A stretch of DNA of 64,000 bases, taken from NCBI RefSeq assembly GCF_000278255.1, contig NZ_JH725082.1, positions 85,904 to 149,903 of the forward strand. Direction: 5' to 3'. This stretch comes from Bartonella melophagi K-2C (GTDB lineage Bacteria > Pseudomonadota > Alphaproteobacteria > Rhizobiales > Rhizobiaceae). The notes under the pieces were generated by a model. It saw only the letters and a program-made list of their open reading frames with translations, had not been told where the DNA came from and did no database searches. Made by a program: the position numbers and the translations under genes. Shown piece after piece: positions 21,601 to 29,748 of this stretch. Position 1 is the stretch's first letter; each line of letters begins with the position of its first letter.

Positions 21601-23620
21601 GGTCATCTACAACAGAAGTAACAGCTTGCAACTCAGAATTTTGAGTAATGCCGATAATTTCTATCCTATTGCTTACATCTTGCCCTAGTGATGCTTGATT
21701 GATCGTAGTATCAAGACGATCATCATGAGCACGTAAAGCATTTAAAATTTGCCAGATAACGCGATACTTCTCGTTGTTGTTTAAGGCTTGCTCCACTGGA
21801 ATACCGAAAGGAATTCCAATTGGTAGAATGACGTAGCCCATTTTTTTGCCTTCAGACCTACGCATCACACGCCCAACGGACTGGACAACATCTATCAGGC
21901 TCTTACGCGGGTGTAAAAATATGATAGCATCAAGAGCTGGAACATCTACCCCTTCAGATAAACAGCGTGCATTCGTCAAAACACGGCAAACATTATCCTC
22001 AGCATCTGATTTCAACCAATCAAGCAATATACTCCGCTCTTTAGCATTGAATTTGCCATCAACATGTTTAACTTCACATTTCAGAAATGGCTTGTTTTCA
22101 GTATTTTTTTTGTTGATATAATCAAGATATTCTTCAACAACTGCAGAAAACTCGTCACGGAGCAATTCAGAACTTTTGATATCTTTACAAAATGCTAAAA
22201 CACGCTGCATGGGGGCAGGGTCAGTTTTAACGTCAGCTTTCATATCGGTTTTATTTAGGGCTTTATAACACCCAATGATCTTTGTTGCATCATCAAGGAT
22301 AAGTGACTTGCTGTCACTAAGGCGCTTTTGTACAGCTGAACTCACAAGTCCTTCATCCATTGCTAATACGATGACTTTGTAATCTGTTAAAAGACCTTCT
22401 TGCACTGCCCATGAAAAGCCGCGATAAAAAAGTGTTTTGCCAAAGAGCTCCTCATCATCCATTGAAGCAACAACTGCACCAACTTCGTTGGCTCGACTTT
22501 TTGCGTTATCACCGAAAATACGGGGTGTTGCTGTCATATAAAGGCGTTTCTTTGCACGAATAAACTCATTAAAGTGCACCTTAACGAAATTAGATTCATT
22601 TGCTCCACTCAGTGTTGCACCTGTTGTACGATGTGCTTCATCGCAAATGACAAGATCGAACGCGGGCAAGCCATATTCGTTTTGAGCATCAGAAACAACT
22701 TGAATGGATTGATAGGTTGCAAACACAACGGTCATTTCGTCTGCCACAACATCGTTAGCATTTTTTGCAAGTTGAACAGCATTGGTTGTTGCTGGAACAA
22801 CAAGATCCGACACATCAATTTCAGCAATATCGTCATTACTTTTACGACGCTTTCCAACTTGTGTGTCTGAACACACCGCAAAGGATCTTAAGCAGATTTG
22901 TGCATCATTTGCCCATTCATGTATTGTTTGTGACATAAGAGCAAGGGAGGGAACAAGAAATAAGACACGCTTACCTTTACCTGCCAAGTCCTCAGCAATC
23001 TTGAGACTGGTAAATGTCTTACCTGTACCACAAGCCATAATAAGCTTACCACGGTCTGCTTCAGCAAGCCCGGCACGCACAGCATGCAATGCTTCCTTCT
23101 GGTGTTTACGCAAATCTTTTTTGGGTGCCAGAACAATTTGATTGTTAGTTGCAAAGGTCTCCCAACGGATAGGACTTTGTTGCATATCAGAAAGATTGAT
23201 CCGTATAATAGGGATGTCTTGCCCCTCTTTCATTGTTTCAGCATTGTCACTCCAAGGTTTTTCAGTACTATCAATAACGACACGTCGCTTGAATGGAGAT
23301 TTACCTGATGCTGAAATAAAGCTATCAATATCTTTTTTTTTAATTCTATAGTCTGCATCATAGAATTTACATTGGATGGCTGCAAAACCTTCTTCTTTAT
23401 GAAGCTTTGCGACAAGATCTATACCAGTATCCCGGGAATTCCAACCATTTTCTTTAGCCCAATCTTTAAAGGTTTGAACATTTTCATATTCTTTACGCTG
23501 GAGAGGATCATGCATGAGATAAGCAATAGCAAGACGCTCAAAATATGTTCCTTTATCTCGTTGGGTACGTGCTTCTTCACGATATGTCTGCAAAAGCGAC
23601 TGTAGCGTCTTCTCTGCCAT
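18638..23620 (-). CDS. Single-polypeptide restriction-modification enzyme, type ISP-like (nuclease-helicase-methyltransferase)
   Basis: The 1660-residue protein carries all parts of a restriction system in one chain. Residues 1-150 look like an Mrr-type nuclease: E28, D67 in TGIDLV and Q83-x-K85 in AIQCKF. An SF2 helicase follows: Walker A ACGTGKT at 196-202, DEAH at 327-330, MTATP near 362, and QSVGRVMRR at 580-588. After a helical coupler comes an N6-adenine methyltransferase with motif I DPFTGTGTF at 913-921 and catalytic NPPY at 1026-1029. The last 550 residues should be the target-recognition domain. This order matches the LlaGI/LlaBIII type ISP enzymes of about 1570-1600 residues, which translocate on DNA and cleave unmethylated foreign DNA. 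No separate S or M gene is nearby. All key motifs and the full frame are intact. The ATG at 23620 has gcgggg upstream. Sampled GC (for example 23041-23100, about 55%) exceeds the flanks, suggesting acquisition. Confidence 0.9.
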   Translation of the reverse strand: MAEKTLQSLLQTYREEARTQRDKGTYFERLAIAYLMHDPLQRKEYENVQTFKDWAKENGWNSRDTGIDLVAKLHKEEGFAAIQCKFYDADYRIKKKDIDSFISASGKSPFKRRVVIDSTEKPWSDNAETMKEGQDIPIIRINLSDMQQSPIRWETFATNNQIVLAPKKDLRKHQKEALHAVRAGLAEADRGKLIMACGTGKTFTSLKIAEDLAGKGKRVLFLVPSLALMSQTIHEWANDAQICLRSFAVCSDTQVGKRRKSNDDIAEIDVSDLVVPATTNAVQLAKNANDVVADEMTVVFATYQSIQVVSDAQNEYGLPAFDLVICDEAHRTTGATLSGANESNFVKVHFNEFIRAKKRLYMTATPRIFGDNAKSRANEVGAVVASMDDEELFGKTLFYRGFSWAVQEGLLTDYKVIVLAMDEGLVSSAVQKRLSDSKSLILDDATKIIGCYKALNKTDMKADVKTDPAPMQRVLAFCKDIKSSELLRDEFSAVVEEYLDYINKKNTENKPFLKCEVKHVDGKFNAKERSILLDWLKSDAEDNVCRVLTNARCLSEGVDVPALDAIIFLHPRKSLIDVVQSVGRVMRRSEGKKMGYVILPIGIPFGIPVEQALNNNEKYRVIWQILNALRAHDDRLDTTINQASLGQDVSNRIEIIGITQNSELQAVTSVVDDLPTRSKSASLSIGTSGQDFIATSEVQGEFSFCIDELSSAIMAKIAKNCGTRHYWEDWASNIAEIAKNHITRLTGILAEPDTETRQAFDKFLAELRNDLNDAITEGDAIEMLAQHVITRPVFEVLFEGHQFIRENPVSRAMQRMLDVLNEANLEKESKDLKRFYDSVKSRARGITDPQAKQSLILELYDKFFRYAFPRTVEKLGIVYTPVEIVDFIIHSVNEVLQTEFGQTLGSPDVHIVDPFTGTGTFITRLLQSGLIKQEEMEYKFRHEIHANEIVLLAYYIAAINIEATYHSIMGGDYVPFEGVCLTDTFQLYEHKQQQEQEKDLLSDLMEDNSTRRLHQQNLNICVIVGNPPYSVGQKSENDNAKNISYPKLDNRIRETYIAQSKGNLIRSLYDSYIRAIRWASNRIEDCGVVGFITNAGFINTRSMDGLRKCLNEEFSSIYVLNLRGDIRKNMLSKGRAQEGQNVFGSGSMTSIAISILIKNPEAQKHGKIYYYDIGDNLTRREKLSELQRLSSIGGIKHKHGWQIITPDEHGDWLNKRNSDFEKFLALGDRKSSDLKLFETFSCGIVTNRDAWAYNSSRESLAKNMNNMIAFYNSEVEHFNAVCPHSDRKTPANAVEDFVNTDSKKISWSHSIKQQLIKGNIFAFEGDSLIQSIYRPFTRQWLYYNRAFNEMVYQMPRIFPIKETVKNRVIQITGTGARAGFSVIMVKDLPNLHAMDTGLCFPQYLYENAASLEDEDEKQIYLFENCVEEIKTAGLQRRDAITDEGLAYFKAAYPGETITKDDLFFYVYGVLHSEDYRTRYAHNLSKQLPRIPTVKKVEDFWAFVEAGQKLGDLHTNYEEVEPYPITYKQGDPSTWIIDDKVSFYRVERMKFAGKRGAIDKSTVIYNAQITMQNIPLEAYDYIVSGRPALEWVMERQIVKTDKASGIVNDANRYAVETVGNPAYPLELFQRIITVSLETMKIIRNLPKLEMREIDDTQKTIH

Positions 23621-23961
23621 AATATGCCCCGCTCATTATCCCGCATACAAATGTCTTCAACTATCGCGCTGAGACAAATTCGTCAACATTGCAATGTATT
23701 GTTCTACACAAAAGATACAAAATTACTTAACAAATAATGAGATATTTTATTTATAAGTAGAATAAATCTATAAATTTTTATTATTTTTATAATAAAATAG
23801 GGAAATTATACTGTCTGTTAGTGTTATTTCTCATAGTTAGAATACTATTCATAGTATGCGCTTCAGTTGTTCATTTATATAACTATTGGCTATATCCTCT
23901 TGATGAGTGTAATTTGAGTGGTTATAAAATATAACATTGCGCATATGCCGGTCGTATTTTC

Positions 23962-24165
23962 TTACGCTTCATTAAACAGTTCACACTCTATACTTATTGT
24001 ATAATCGTCCGCTGTATCCAACCTATGTTTGACACTTTTAATGCGCCATTGCTTTGAAATGTAAGAGCAGAAAGATGGTTCTGTTATTGCCAGTTCAGCT
24101 TTTATAGAAGCAACACAAATGGGAGCATTCGGTAATCTTAAACTTGATAGGAAAAATGAATGCCA
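23962..24165 (-). pseudogene. Remnant of a phage late control gene D (tail) protein, C-terminal end
   Basis: A stop-free frame of 67 codons without a start ends at the TAA at 23962-23964. It reads SLRLPNAPICVA, then SYISKQWRIKSVKHRLDT and DDYTISIECE before the stop. The pattern W-x-I-x-SV-x-H-x-LDT followed by Y-T-x-x-IECE is what I expect at the C-terminus of gpD-like (late control D) baseplate/tail proteins of P2-like and Mu-like phages. A TAA directly precedes the stretch, so the N-terminal two thirds are lost. Family assignment is from memory of the motif, not from a search. Confidence 0.55.
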
Positions 24166-24344
24166 TTATAGAGCCACTTGATTTATATTGGCACAGCAAT
24201 TTCAAAGCATTAATGAATTGAGACTATTTTTGTGGACTTGATTATTTATATTCGTGTCAAATCGCGTAAAAGAGTTTGCTTGAAAGCTTACAAGAAAGGC
24301 AGAGTAATCTAGGAGATATCTTTTAAAGGTAGAAGAGAATAACG

Positions 24345-24512
24345 GTGAAAAAATATTTTACGATTATACTTGATGCATCCGCTGTTTTTTTGGAAATTTT
24401 GGTGAATGTCTGCCAGATTAGAAAGAAAGTTGAAGAACACAAATAAACAGAGGATTTTTTAAAAGCAGTAACACGTGACTAGAAATAAAAGGCGAGATTA
24501 GAAGAGAAGTGA
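24345..24512 (+). pseudogene. Remnant of a phage Rz-like spanin gene
   Basis: From the GTG at 24345 a frame encodes 33 residues with a hydrophobic N-terminal segment (FTIILDASAVFLEILV) and a charged helix (IRKKVEEHK), then a TAA. Reading through, the same frame gives TEDFLKAVTRD, LEE and similar coiled-coil-like peptides interrupted by stops at 24480, 24486 and 24510. Membrane anchor plus charged helix, directly upstream of an Rz1-like lipoprotein frame, is the layout of phage Rz inner-membrane spanins. The assignment depends mostly on the neighbour. Confidence 0.4.
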
Positions 24513-24517
24513 CGTTG

Positions 24518-24710
24518 ATGTGTGTTCTAGTCTTTCTAACTGGGTGTATAACAAATGAAGATGCTTCATGTGTTAGGTGATTTGCCAGTGTATTTGGTTC
24601 AAAAAGATTACAATGTGACCAGTTCAAGCTTAGCAAGAGATATTTTAAAGAGTAATGAATATGGAAAATATTTGTGTGGGTTGTTAGAAAACCAATTCAC
24701 AAGAATTTAA
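24518..24710 (+). pseudogene. Frameshifted phage Rz1-like spanin lipoprotein
   Basis: The ATG at 24518 opens a 20-codon frame MCVLVFLTGCITNEDASC with a lipobox (LTGC), ending at a TGA at 24578. The overlapping frame from 24561 to the TAA at 24708 continues with LPVYLVQKDYN, then SLARDILKSNEYGKYLCGL. The pattern P-x-Y-L-x-x-xD, then ARxIL-x-x-NEyG-x-x-LCGw is typical of Rz1-type outer-membrane lysis lipoproteins of tailed phages. The two halves join if one base is gained or lost between 24561 and 24578. It ends 111 bp from the 3' end of tRNA-Glu. Confidence 0.6.
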
Positions 24711-24717
24711 GGTAATT

Positions 24718-24752
24718 ATTAGAGGGTAAGTCGGAAGATCTTATTCTCTAAT
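24718..24752. repeat. Hairpin between the phage remnant and tRNA-Glu
   Basis: attagag and ctctaat form a perfect 7-bp stem, extended inward by ggtaag with cttatt (two G-U pairs), around a 9-base loop, followed by T-rich sequence on the plus strand. It could terminate the phage lysis transcript or the tRNA transcript from the other side. Confidence 0.4.
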
Positions 24753-24821
24753 CTTACTATTTTATTTTTGAACTTAAAAAAGGATAATAAAACCAAATAG
24801 ATATAAAGATAAAAAAGCAAC

Positions 24822-24896
24822 TGGTACGCCCAAGGGGAATCGAACCCCTGTTTCCGCCGTGAAAGGGCGATGTCCTAACCGCTAGACGATGGGCGC
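24822..24896 (-). tRNA. tRNA-Glu (anticodon TTC)
   Basis: The minus strand folds into a cloverleaf: acceptor arms GCGCCCA and TGGGCGT (pair 1-72 is G-U), D-arm GTCTAGCGGTTAGGAC, anticodon loop CTTTCAC giving UUC, and T-arm GGGGTTCGATTCCCC. The CCA end is encoded (TACCA). It reads GAA/GAG codons. The genes beyond its 3' end are phage remnants and a restriction enzyme, fitting tRNA 3' ends as integration targets, though I found no duplicated tRNA end elsewhere in the window. Confidence 0.95.
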
Positions 24897-25782
24897 AAAC
24901 CAGTGATGAGGCTTATAGAGAGGATCTTTTTACTTCGCAACCCCTATGAGTGATTTTTTTACAAAAAACGCATTTTATTGGATTAGTTTAAATATATGTT
25001 GATGCAATTCACATTATTCCACACCTTATTAAATGAGGAAATCTACAAAATAATTATAAAAGTTTGTGAAAAATCTTAACGTTAGTAATGATAATAACCA
25101 AATGATATTTTATTATTTCCAATTTCGGTAAATAAATGAGAATGATAAAAATTGGTAGCGTTTGATGGTTAAGAAGCAATTTGACAAAACATACTGATAA
25201 TTAACTAAGAAATGATGCATATCATATGAAAGCTATTTTTTAAGACATAAATCGCAGATTCATTAAATTTAATTGAGAAATAAGAGAATATTGCGTTATG
25301 AAATTGAAAAGCGTTGTACCAGGCTGCATGAAACGAAAATCGGTAATTATTAAATACAGCGCTTTATTTTAAGGGTAATTTATTTATCAATTTCAAGCTT
25401 TCAGATGTTTAAACGCAATATATAAACGTTGGATTTATATCAAGCTCTAAAATCTTTGCAGTATTAGAACGGGTAGATGAGGGGGTGCTGTTGGATATAG
25501 AAAATAACAACTGCTTTAACATGTATGACCTTACTTAAATTCTGCAGAATTTATATACCCATGCAAGTTATAATTTTTAAGTTTATTCTTTAAAAATGCA
25601 AATTTTGTATTCTTCATAGTTTTTGAATGTTTTATTAAATGAACGGGTGTTGTTGCATTTTAAAGTAGGAGTATAATAAGTACGTAGTGTATTTATTGTG
25701 AATGAGTATGATTTGCATCAAAAGCAAGCGTTATTTTAAATATTTTTCAATAAAGATAAGAAATTAACAGGCAGTTTAAATA
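24897..25782. other. Spacer of 886 bp between tRNA-Glu and hom
   Basis: Stops are frequent in every frame; the longest notable frame is a 24-codon one from about 25298. I see no gene, no SAM-riboswitch-like pseudoknot before hom and no phage peptide on this side of the tRNA. The tRNA promoter lies at the left end and the hom promoter at the right end. Confidence 0.5.
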
Positions 25783-27099
25783 ATGGCGAAAGCTTTGAGG
25801 GTTGGAATCGGAGGCCTTGGAACGGTTGGTGCTTCAGTTATTCGAATTTTACACGAAAAAGCAAATATTTTAGCTTGTCATTGTGGACGTCCCATAGAAG
25901 TTGTTGCTGTTAGTGCGCGTGATAAAAACCGTGACCGTGGAATTGATTTGAGTCATGTTAAATGGTTCGATTCACCTGTGCAAATGGCTTCTTCTAATGA
26001 AATTGATGTTTTCGTTGAATTGATTGGTGGTGAATTAGATGTTGCGCATGCTTCGGTTGAGGCAGCTCTTAAGGCAGGACATCATGTTGTTACTGCCAAT
26101 AAAGCGCTGTTAGCCCGACATGGAGTAGCGCTTGCTACTCATGCAGAAGAAAAAGGCGTTTTTCTTAATTTTGAAGCTGCTGTCGCAGGTGGAATTCCTG
26201 TTATCAAAGTGATGAGAGAATCTCTTTCCAGTAATCATGTGTCACGAATTTATGGGATTCTTAATGGGACCTGTAATTATATATTAACGCGCATGTTTAC
26301 TGGAGGTTTCTCATTTAAAGATTGTTTGGCAGATGCACAAAAACTTGGTTATGCTGAGGCTGATCCGATTTTTGATATTGAAGGTTACGATACCGCTCAT
26401 AAATTAGCTTTATTAACAAGTTTGGCGTTTGGAACTGTTATTTCATTGGATGATGTTTATGTTGAGGGGATTAGTAATATCTCGCAAGTTGATATTCGCG
26501 CAGCTGATGAATTGGGTTACCGTATTAAACTTTTAGGGGTTGCGTTAAAAACTGATACGGGAATTGAGCAACGTGTTCATCCGGCAATGGTACCCACATC
26601 ATCGGTAATTGCACAAATTCATGGTGTCACTAATGCACTTGCCATTCAAAGTGATTTATTGGGTGAATTACTATTTTCTGGTCCTGGTGCTGGAGGTGCA
26701 GCAACAGCTTCAGCAGTTATTGGGGATTTAGCTGATATAGCAAAAGCACATCCTGGTTTTCAGTGTGGATCTATTTTTGGACGGCCAGCATTAGCGCTTA
26801 CTCCTTATAAAAAAGCATGCATTGCTACCCATGCAGGTGGTTACTTTATTCGTTTGAGTGTTTATGATCGTGCTGGTGTTTTTGCGGCGGTTGCAAAGCA
26901 TATGGCTGATCATAACATTTCATTGGAGTCCATTGTTCAGAGATCTTTTGTAGAAGGCCAAATTGGGGGGACAAAAACAATTATTTTAGTTACGCATGAA
27001 ATAACAGAGGCAAACATACAACAGGCGCTTGCAAGAATTGCAGAAGATGGTCACCTTGTTGCAAGAGCTCGATTCATTCGTATCGAACGTATGACATAA
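25783..27099 (+). CDS. hom: Homoserine dehydrogenase
   Basis: The enzyme reduces aspartate semialdehyde to homoserine, the branch point to threonine and methionine. The 438-residue protein has the N-terminal nucleotide-binding motif GIGGLGTVGASV, the conserved VTANKALLA and GGIPVIKVM stretches with the catalytic lysine, GILNGTCNYILT, and a C-terminal ACT domain from about 350 (YFIRLSVYDRAGVFA, SLESIVQR), which usually gives threonine feedback control. Start at ATG 25783 is consistent with the family N-terminus. It lies upstream of glpX with a 168-bp gap, the standard order in Rhizobiales. Confidence 0.96.
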   Translation: MAKALRVGIGGLGTVGASVIRILHEKANILACHCGRPIEVVAVSARDKNRDRGIDLSHVKWFDSPVQMASSNEIDVFVELIGGELDVAHASVEAALKAGHHVVTANKALLARHGVALATHAEEKGVFLNFEAAVAGGIPVIKVMRESLSSNHVSRIYGILNGTCNYILTRMFTGGFSFKDCLADAQKLGYAEADPIFDIEGYDTAHKLALLTSLAFGTVISLDDVYVEGISNISQVDIRAADELGYRIKLLGVALKTDTGIEQRVHPAMVPTSSVIAQIHGVTNALAIQSDLLGELLFSGPGAGGAATASAVIGDLADIAKAHPGFQCGSIFGRPALALTPYKKACIATHAGGYFIRLSVYDRAGVFAAVAKHMADHNISLESIVQRSFVEGQIGGTKTIILVTHEITEANIQQALARIAEDGHLVARARFIRIERMT

Positions 27100-27267
27100 A
27101 ATTACGGAGATTTATTTTATATAATCCTATTTATTTTATGATGATAAAGGGGAAAGTTGATTATTTTTTGTAGAAGGCTTTCATTTTTACGAAAAAGTTT
27201 TATTGTTAACATTTGATAGTGAATGCTAATGTTATTAGCTAAAATGCCAATCTGGTAGGATTTTTAT

Positions 27268-28257
27268 ATGCCCAAAGTAACTCAGAATATTTTAAATGGA
27301 CTTGATCGTATTTTAACGCTTGAATTAGTCCGTGTGACTGAATGTGCTGCTGTAGCAGCTGCGCGTTTACGAGGGCGTGGTGATAAAAAGGCAGCTGATC
27401 AAGCTGCTGTGGATGCAATGCGTCAGGAACTTAATCGTTTACCTATTGATGGTACGGTTGTGATTGGTGAAGGTGAACGCGATGAAGCTCCTATGCTTTA
27501 TATTGGAGAAAAGGTAGGGCTTCGCACTGGGCCAGAAGTTGATATTGCACTTGATCCACTTGAGGGAACGACAATTTGCGCTAAAAATTTAGCTAATTCG
27601 CTTGCGGTAATTGCGATTGCTGAAAAAGGTAATTTGCTTTATGCACCGGATGTTTATATGCAAAAAATTGCTATTGGTCCTGGCTATCCGAAGGGTTTGG
27701 TTGATATAGATGCTGAACCTGGAGATAATATTTATGCTCTTGCAAAGGCTAAGGGAGTAGCTGTTGATCAAATTACTGTCTGCATTATGGATCGGCCTCG
27801 CCACACAGAACTGATTGGTAAAGTACGTGCAACTGGTGCGTCGATCCGTTTGATTGGTGATGGTGATGTTGCTGGTGTTATTCATACAACTGATCCAGAT
27901 GAAACGGGTATTGATATTTACATGGGTATTGGTGGAGCACCAGAAGGGGTGTTAGCTGCAGCGGCTTTGCGTTGCATTGGTGGGCAAATGCAAGGGCGTT
28001 TAAAACTTGATACAGAAGAAAAGATTGCACGCGCTGCCAAAATGAGAATTAGTGATCCCAATAAAGTTTATACAATGGAGGAAATGGCAAAGGGTGATGT
28101 CTTGTTTGCTGCAACAGGCGTGACTGATGGTAATATACTTTCTGGTGTTAAATTTACACGCAATTATATTCAGACAGAAACTATTGTGATGCGTTCATGT
28201 ACGGGCACAATTCGTAATATTAAGACACAGCACAAAACCCAATCAAAATTTAGCTGA
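27268..28257 (+). CDS. glpX: Fructose-1,6-bisphosphatase class II
   Basis: This gluconeogenic enzyme removes the C1 phosphate of fructose-1,6-bisphosphate. The 329-residue protein has the GlpX signatures VIGEGERDEAPML, the metal-binding LDPLEGTT, and GIGGAPEGVLAAAALRC. The N-terminal TECAAVAAARLRGRGD segment is also diagnostic. Length matches the family (about 320-335). It lies 168 bp downstream of hom on the same strand and may share its transcript. In other Rhizobiales recJ often follows; here the next gene is on the other strand. For a parasite of erythrocytes and endothelium, gluconeogenesis from amino acids would be plausible, but that is inference. Confidence 0.95.
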   Translation: MPKVTQNILNGLDRILTLELVRVTECAAVAAARLRGRGDKKAADQAAVDAMRQELNRLPIDGTVVIGEGERDEAPMLYIGEKVGLRTGPEVDIALDPLEGTTICAKNLANSLAVIAIAEKGNLLYAPDVYMQKIAIGPGYPKGLVDIDAEPGDNIYALAKAKGVAVDQITVCIMDRPRHTELIGKVRATGASIRLIGDGDVAGVIHTTDPDETGIDIYMGIGGAPEGVLAAAALRCIGGQMQGRLKLDTEEKIARAAKMRISDPNKVYTMEEMAKGDVLFAATGVTDGNILSGVKFTRNYIQTETIVMRSCTGTIRNIKTQHKTQSKFS

Positions 28258-28372
28258 TTTTTTTATTCTTTTAAGCTGTTGTTTTTTTTAATAAAAGAAG
28301 CTTTTTAAAAGCTAAATTCTTATAAAATTTTAAGAATGAATCTTAGAGATTTTCTCTAGTTTTTACGAATTT

Positions 28373-29476
28373 TTAAGTGAGTTGAACCGGGTAGACCCAG
28401 CCATTTTTATCTTCTATATTTCCTTTTTGAATACCAATTAGTTGTGCGTGAAGTTTTGCTGTAATCTCACCAATTGCTTCGTTCCCAATGGCAAATTCTC
28501 CTCCTTTATATTTAAATCGTCCAATTGATGTGATAACAGCAGCAGTACCACAAGCAAAAACTTCTTTAAGTTTACCATTTTTTGCGTCTTCTTTTAGAGA
28601 TTCAAAAGAATAAGGACGCTCTTCTATTGTTAGATTCATTTGTTGCGCTAACTTCAAAATTGAATCACGCGTTATTCCTGAAAGAATAGTGCCATTTAAT
28701 GCAGGTGTTACAAGAGTATTATTTGCCATAATAAAGCAAATATTCATACCACCAAGCTCTTCAATCCACTTATGTTCAACCATATCAAGGAACAGCACTT
28801 GACTACAATTATTTTTAATTGCGTTATTTTGTGCAAGTAAGCCTGCTGCATAATTTCCACTACATTTGACAGCTCCCGTGCCACCTGGACCAGCACGACT
28901 ATATTCTGTTTCAAGCCATACACTAACAGCTTTTTCCCCTGTAAAATATAACTCAACTGGAGATGCTATAATGCAAAAAATATATTCTCGGGAAGGACGG
29001 ACTTTTAAGAAGCTTTCATTACCAAACATGAACGGGCGTAAATAGAGGCTAGCATTTGGATGGCCAGAAACCCACTTTTGATCAATTTTCACCAATTGAT
29101 TAATAGCATCTAAAAAGATATTTTTTGGCAGTTCAGGCATAGCTAATCGTTTGGCAGATTCTGCAAAACGTTGCGCGTTAGCATCAGGACGAAATAATAA
29201 AATACGTCCATCTTTTGCACGATATGCTTTCAAACCTTCAAAAATTCCTTGAGCATAGTGCAAAACGGTACTTGCAGGATTAATCTCTAGAGATTTGTAC
29301 TGAGAAATAGTGGCATTGTGCCAACCTTTTTCTTCATTCCATTGAATAACCCCCATATGATCTGTAAAAAATTGACCAAAACCAGGATTTTTTAGAATTT
29401 CTTCTCGTTTTTCGTTTGATAAAGGCGACGGATGCTTTTCTATTGTAAATGGGAGAGATGATGTAAAAGAAGTCAT
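28373..29476 (-). CDS. ilvE: Branched-chain amino acid aminotransferase
   Basis: This PLP enzyme interconverts leucine, isoleucine and valine with their 2-oxo acids. The 367-residue length and the sequence place it in the longer, eukaryote-like BCAT group: VLHYAQGIFEGLKAYR near 72-86, the PLP lysine K204 in GAVKCSGNYA, EELGGMN and the phosphate-binding GTAAVITSIG near the C-terminus. Start at ATG 29476 has gaaggtttc just upstream. It stands alone; a 270-bp gap separates it from the upstream SPOR gene. With few biosynthetic genes visible here, its role could be either synthesis or catabolism. Confidence 0.93.
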   Translation of the reverse strand: MTSFTSSLPFTIEKHPSPLSNEKREEILKNPGFGQFFTDHMGVIQWNEEKGWHNATISQYKSLEINPASTVLHYAQGIFEGLKAYRAKDGRILLFRPDANAQRFAESAKRLAMPELPKNIFLDAINQLVKIDQKWVSGHPNASLYLRPFMFGNESFLKVRPSREYIFCIIASPVELYFTGEKAVSVWLETEYSRAGPGGTGAVKCSGNYAAGLLAQNNAIKNNCSQVLFLDMVEHKWIEELGGMNICFIMANNTLVTPALNGTILSGITRDSILKLAQQMNLTIEERPYSFESLKEDAKNGKLKEVFACGTAAVITSIGRFKYKGGEFAIGNEAIGEITAKLHAQLIGIQKGNIEDKNGWVYPVQLT

Positions 29477-29712
29477 AAATGAAACCTTCTGAGATTATGT
29501 TTTATTTTTATATATTTTTACTGAGAAGATAACAAAACATTTCAATTATACAATATTATGATTAGCAATTTCTTAGTGTCAATGTTTTTATTGCAGCTGT
29601 GAGATTATTCTTAAATATTTTAAACTGTATTATTAGAGTTTTACTTTTGAATTTTTTACAAGTTTACAAAACACATCTTTATAAAGTAATGCTACAACAA
29701 AAAATAAGTAAA

Positions 29713-29745
29713 ATATAGCAACAGTTTTTTAAGCTGTTACTATAT
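29713..29745 (-). terminator. Terminator after the SPOR-domain gene
   Basis: tatagcaacag and ctgttactata form an 11-bp stem with one mismatch, a loop of nine bases and, on the minus strand, T-rich sequence after it. It lies directly behind the stop codon and should end the dgt-argS-SPOR operon. Confidence 0.7.
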
Positions 29746-29748
29746 TAT

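Noticed and set aside
17087-24896. Direct repeats of the tRNA-Glu 3' end as phage attachment sites
   Set aside because: I searched by eye for copies of the T-arm/acceptor sequence in the block and found none.
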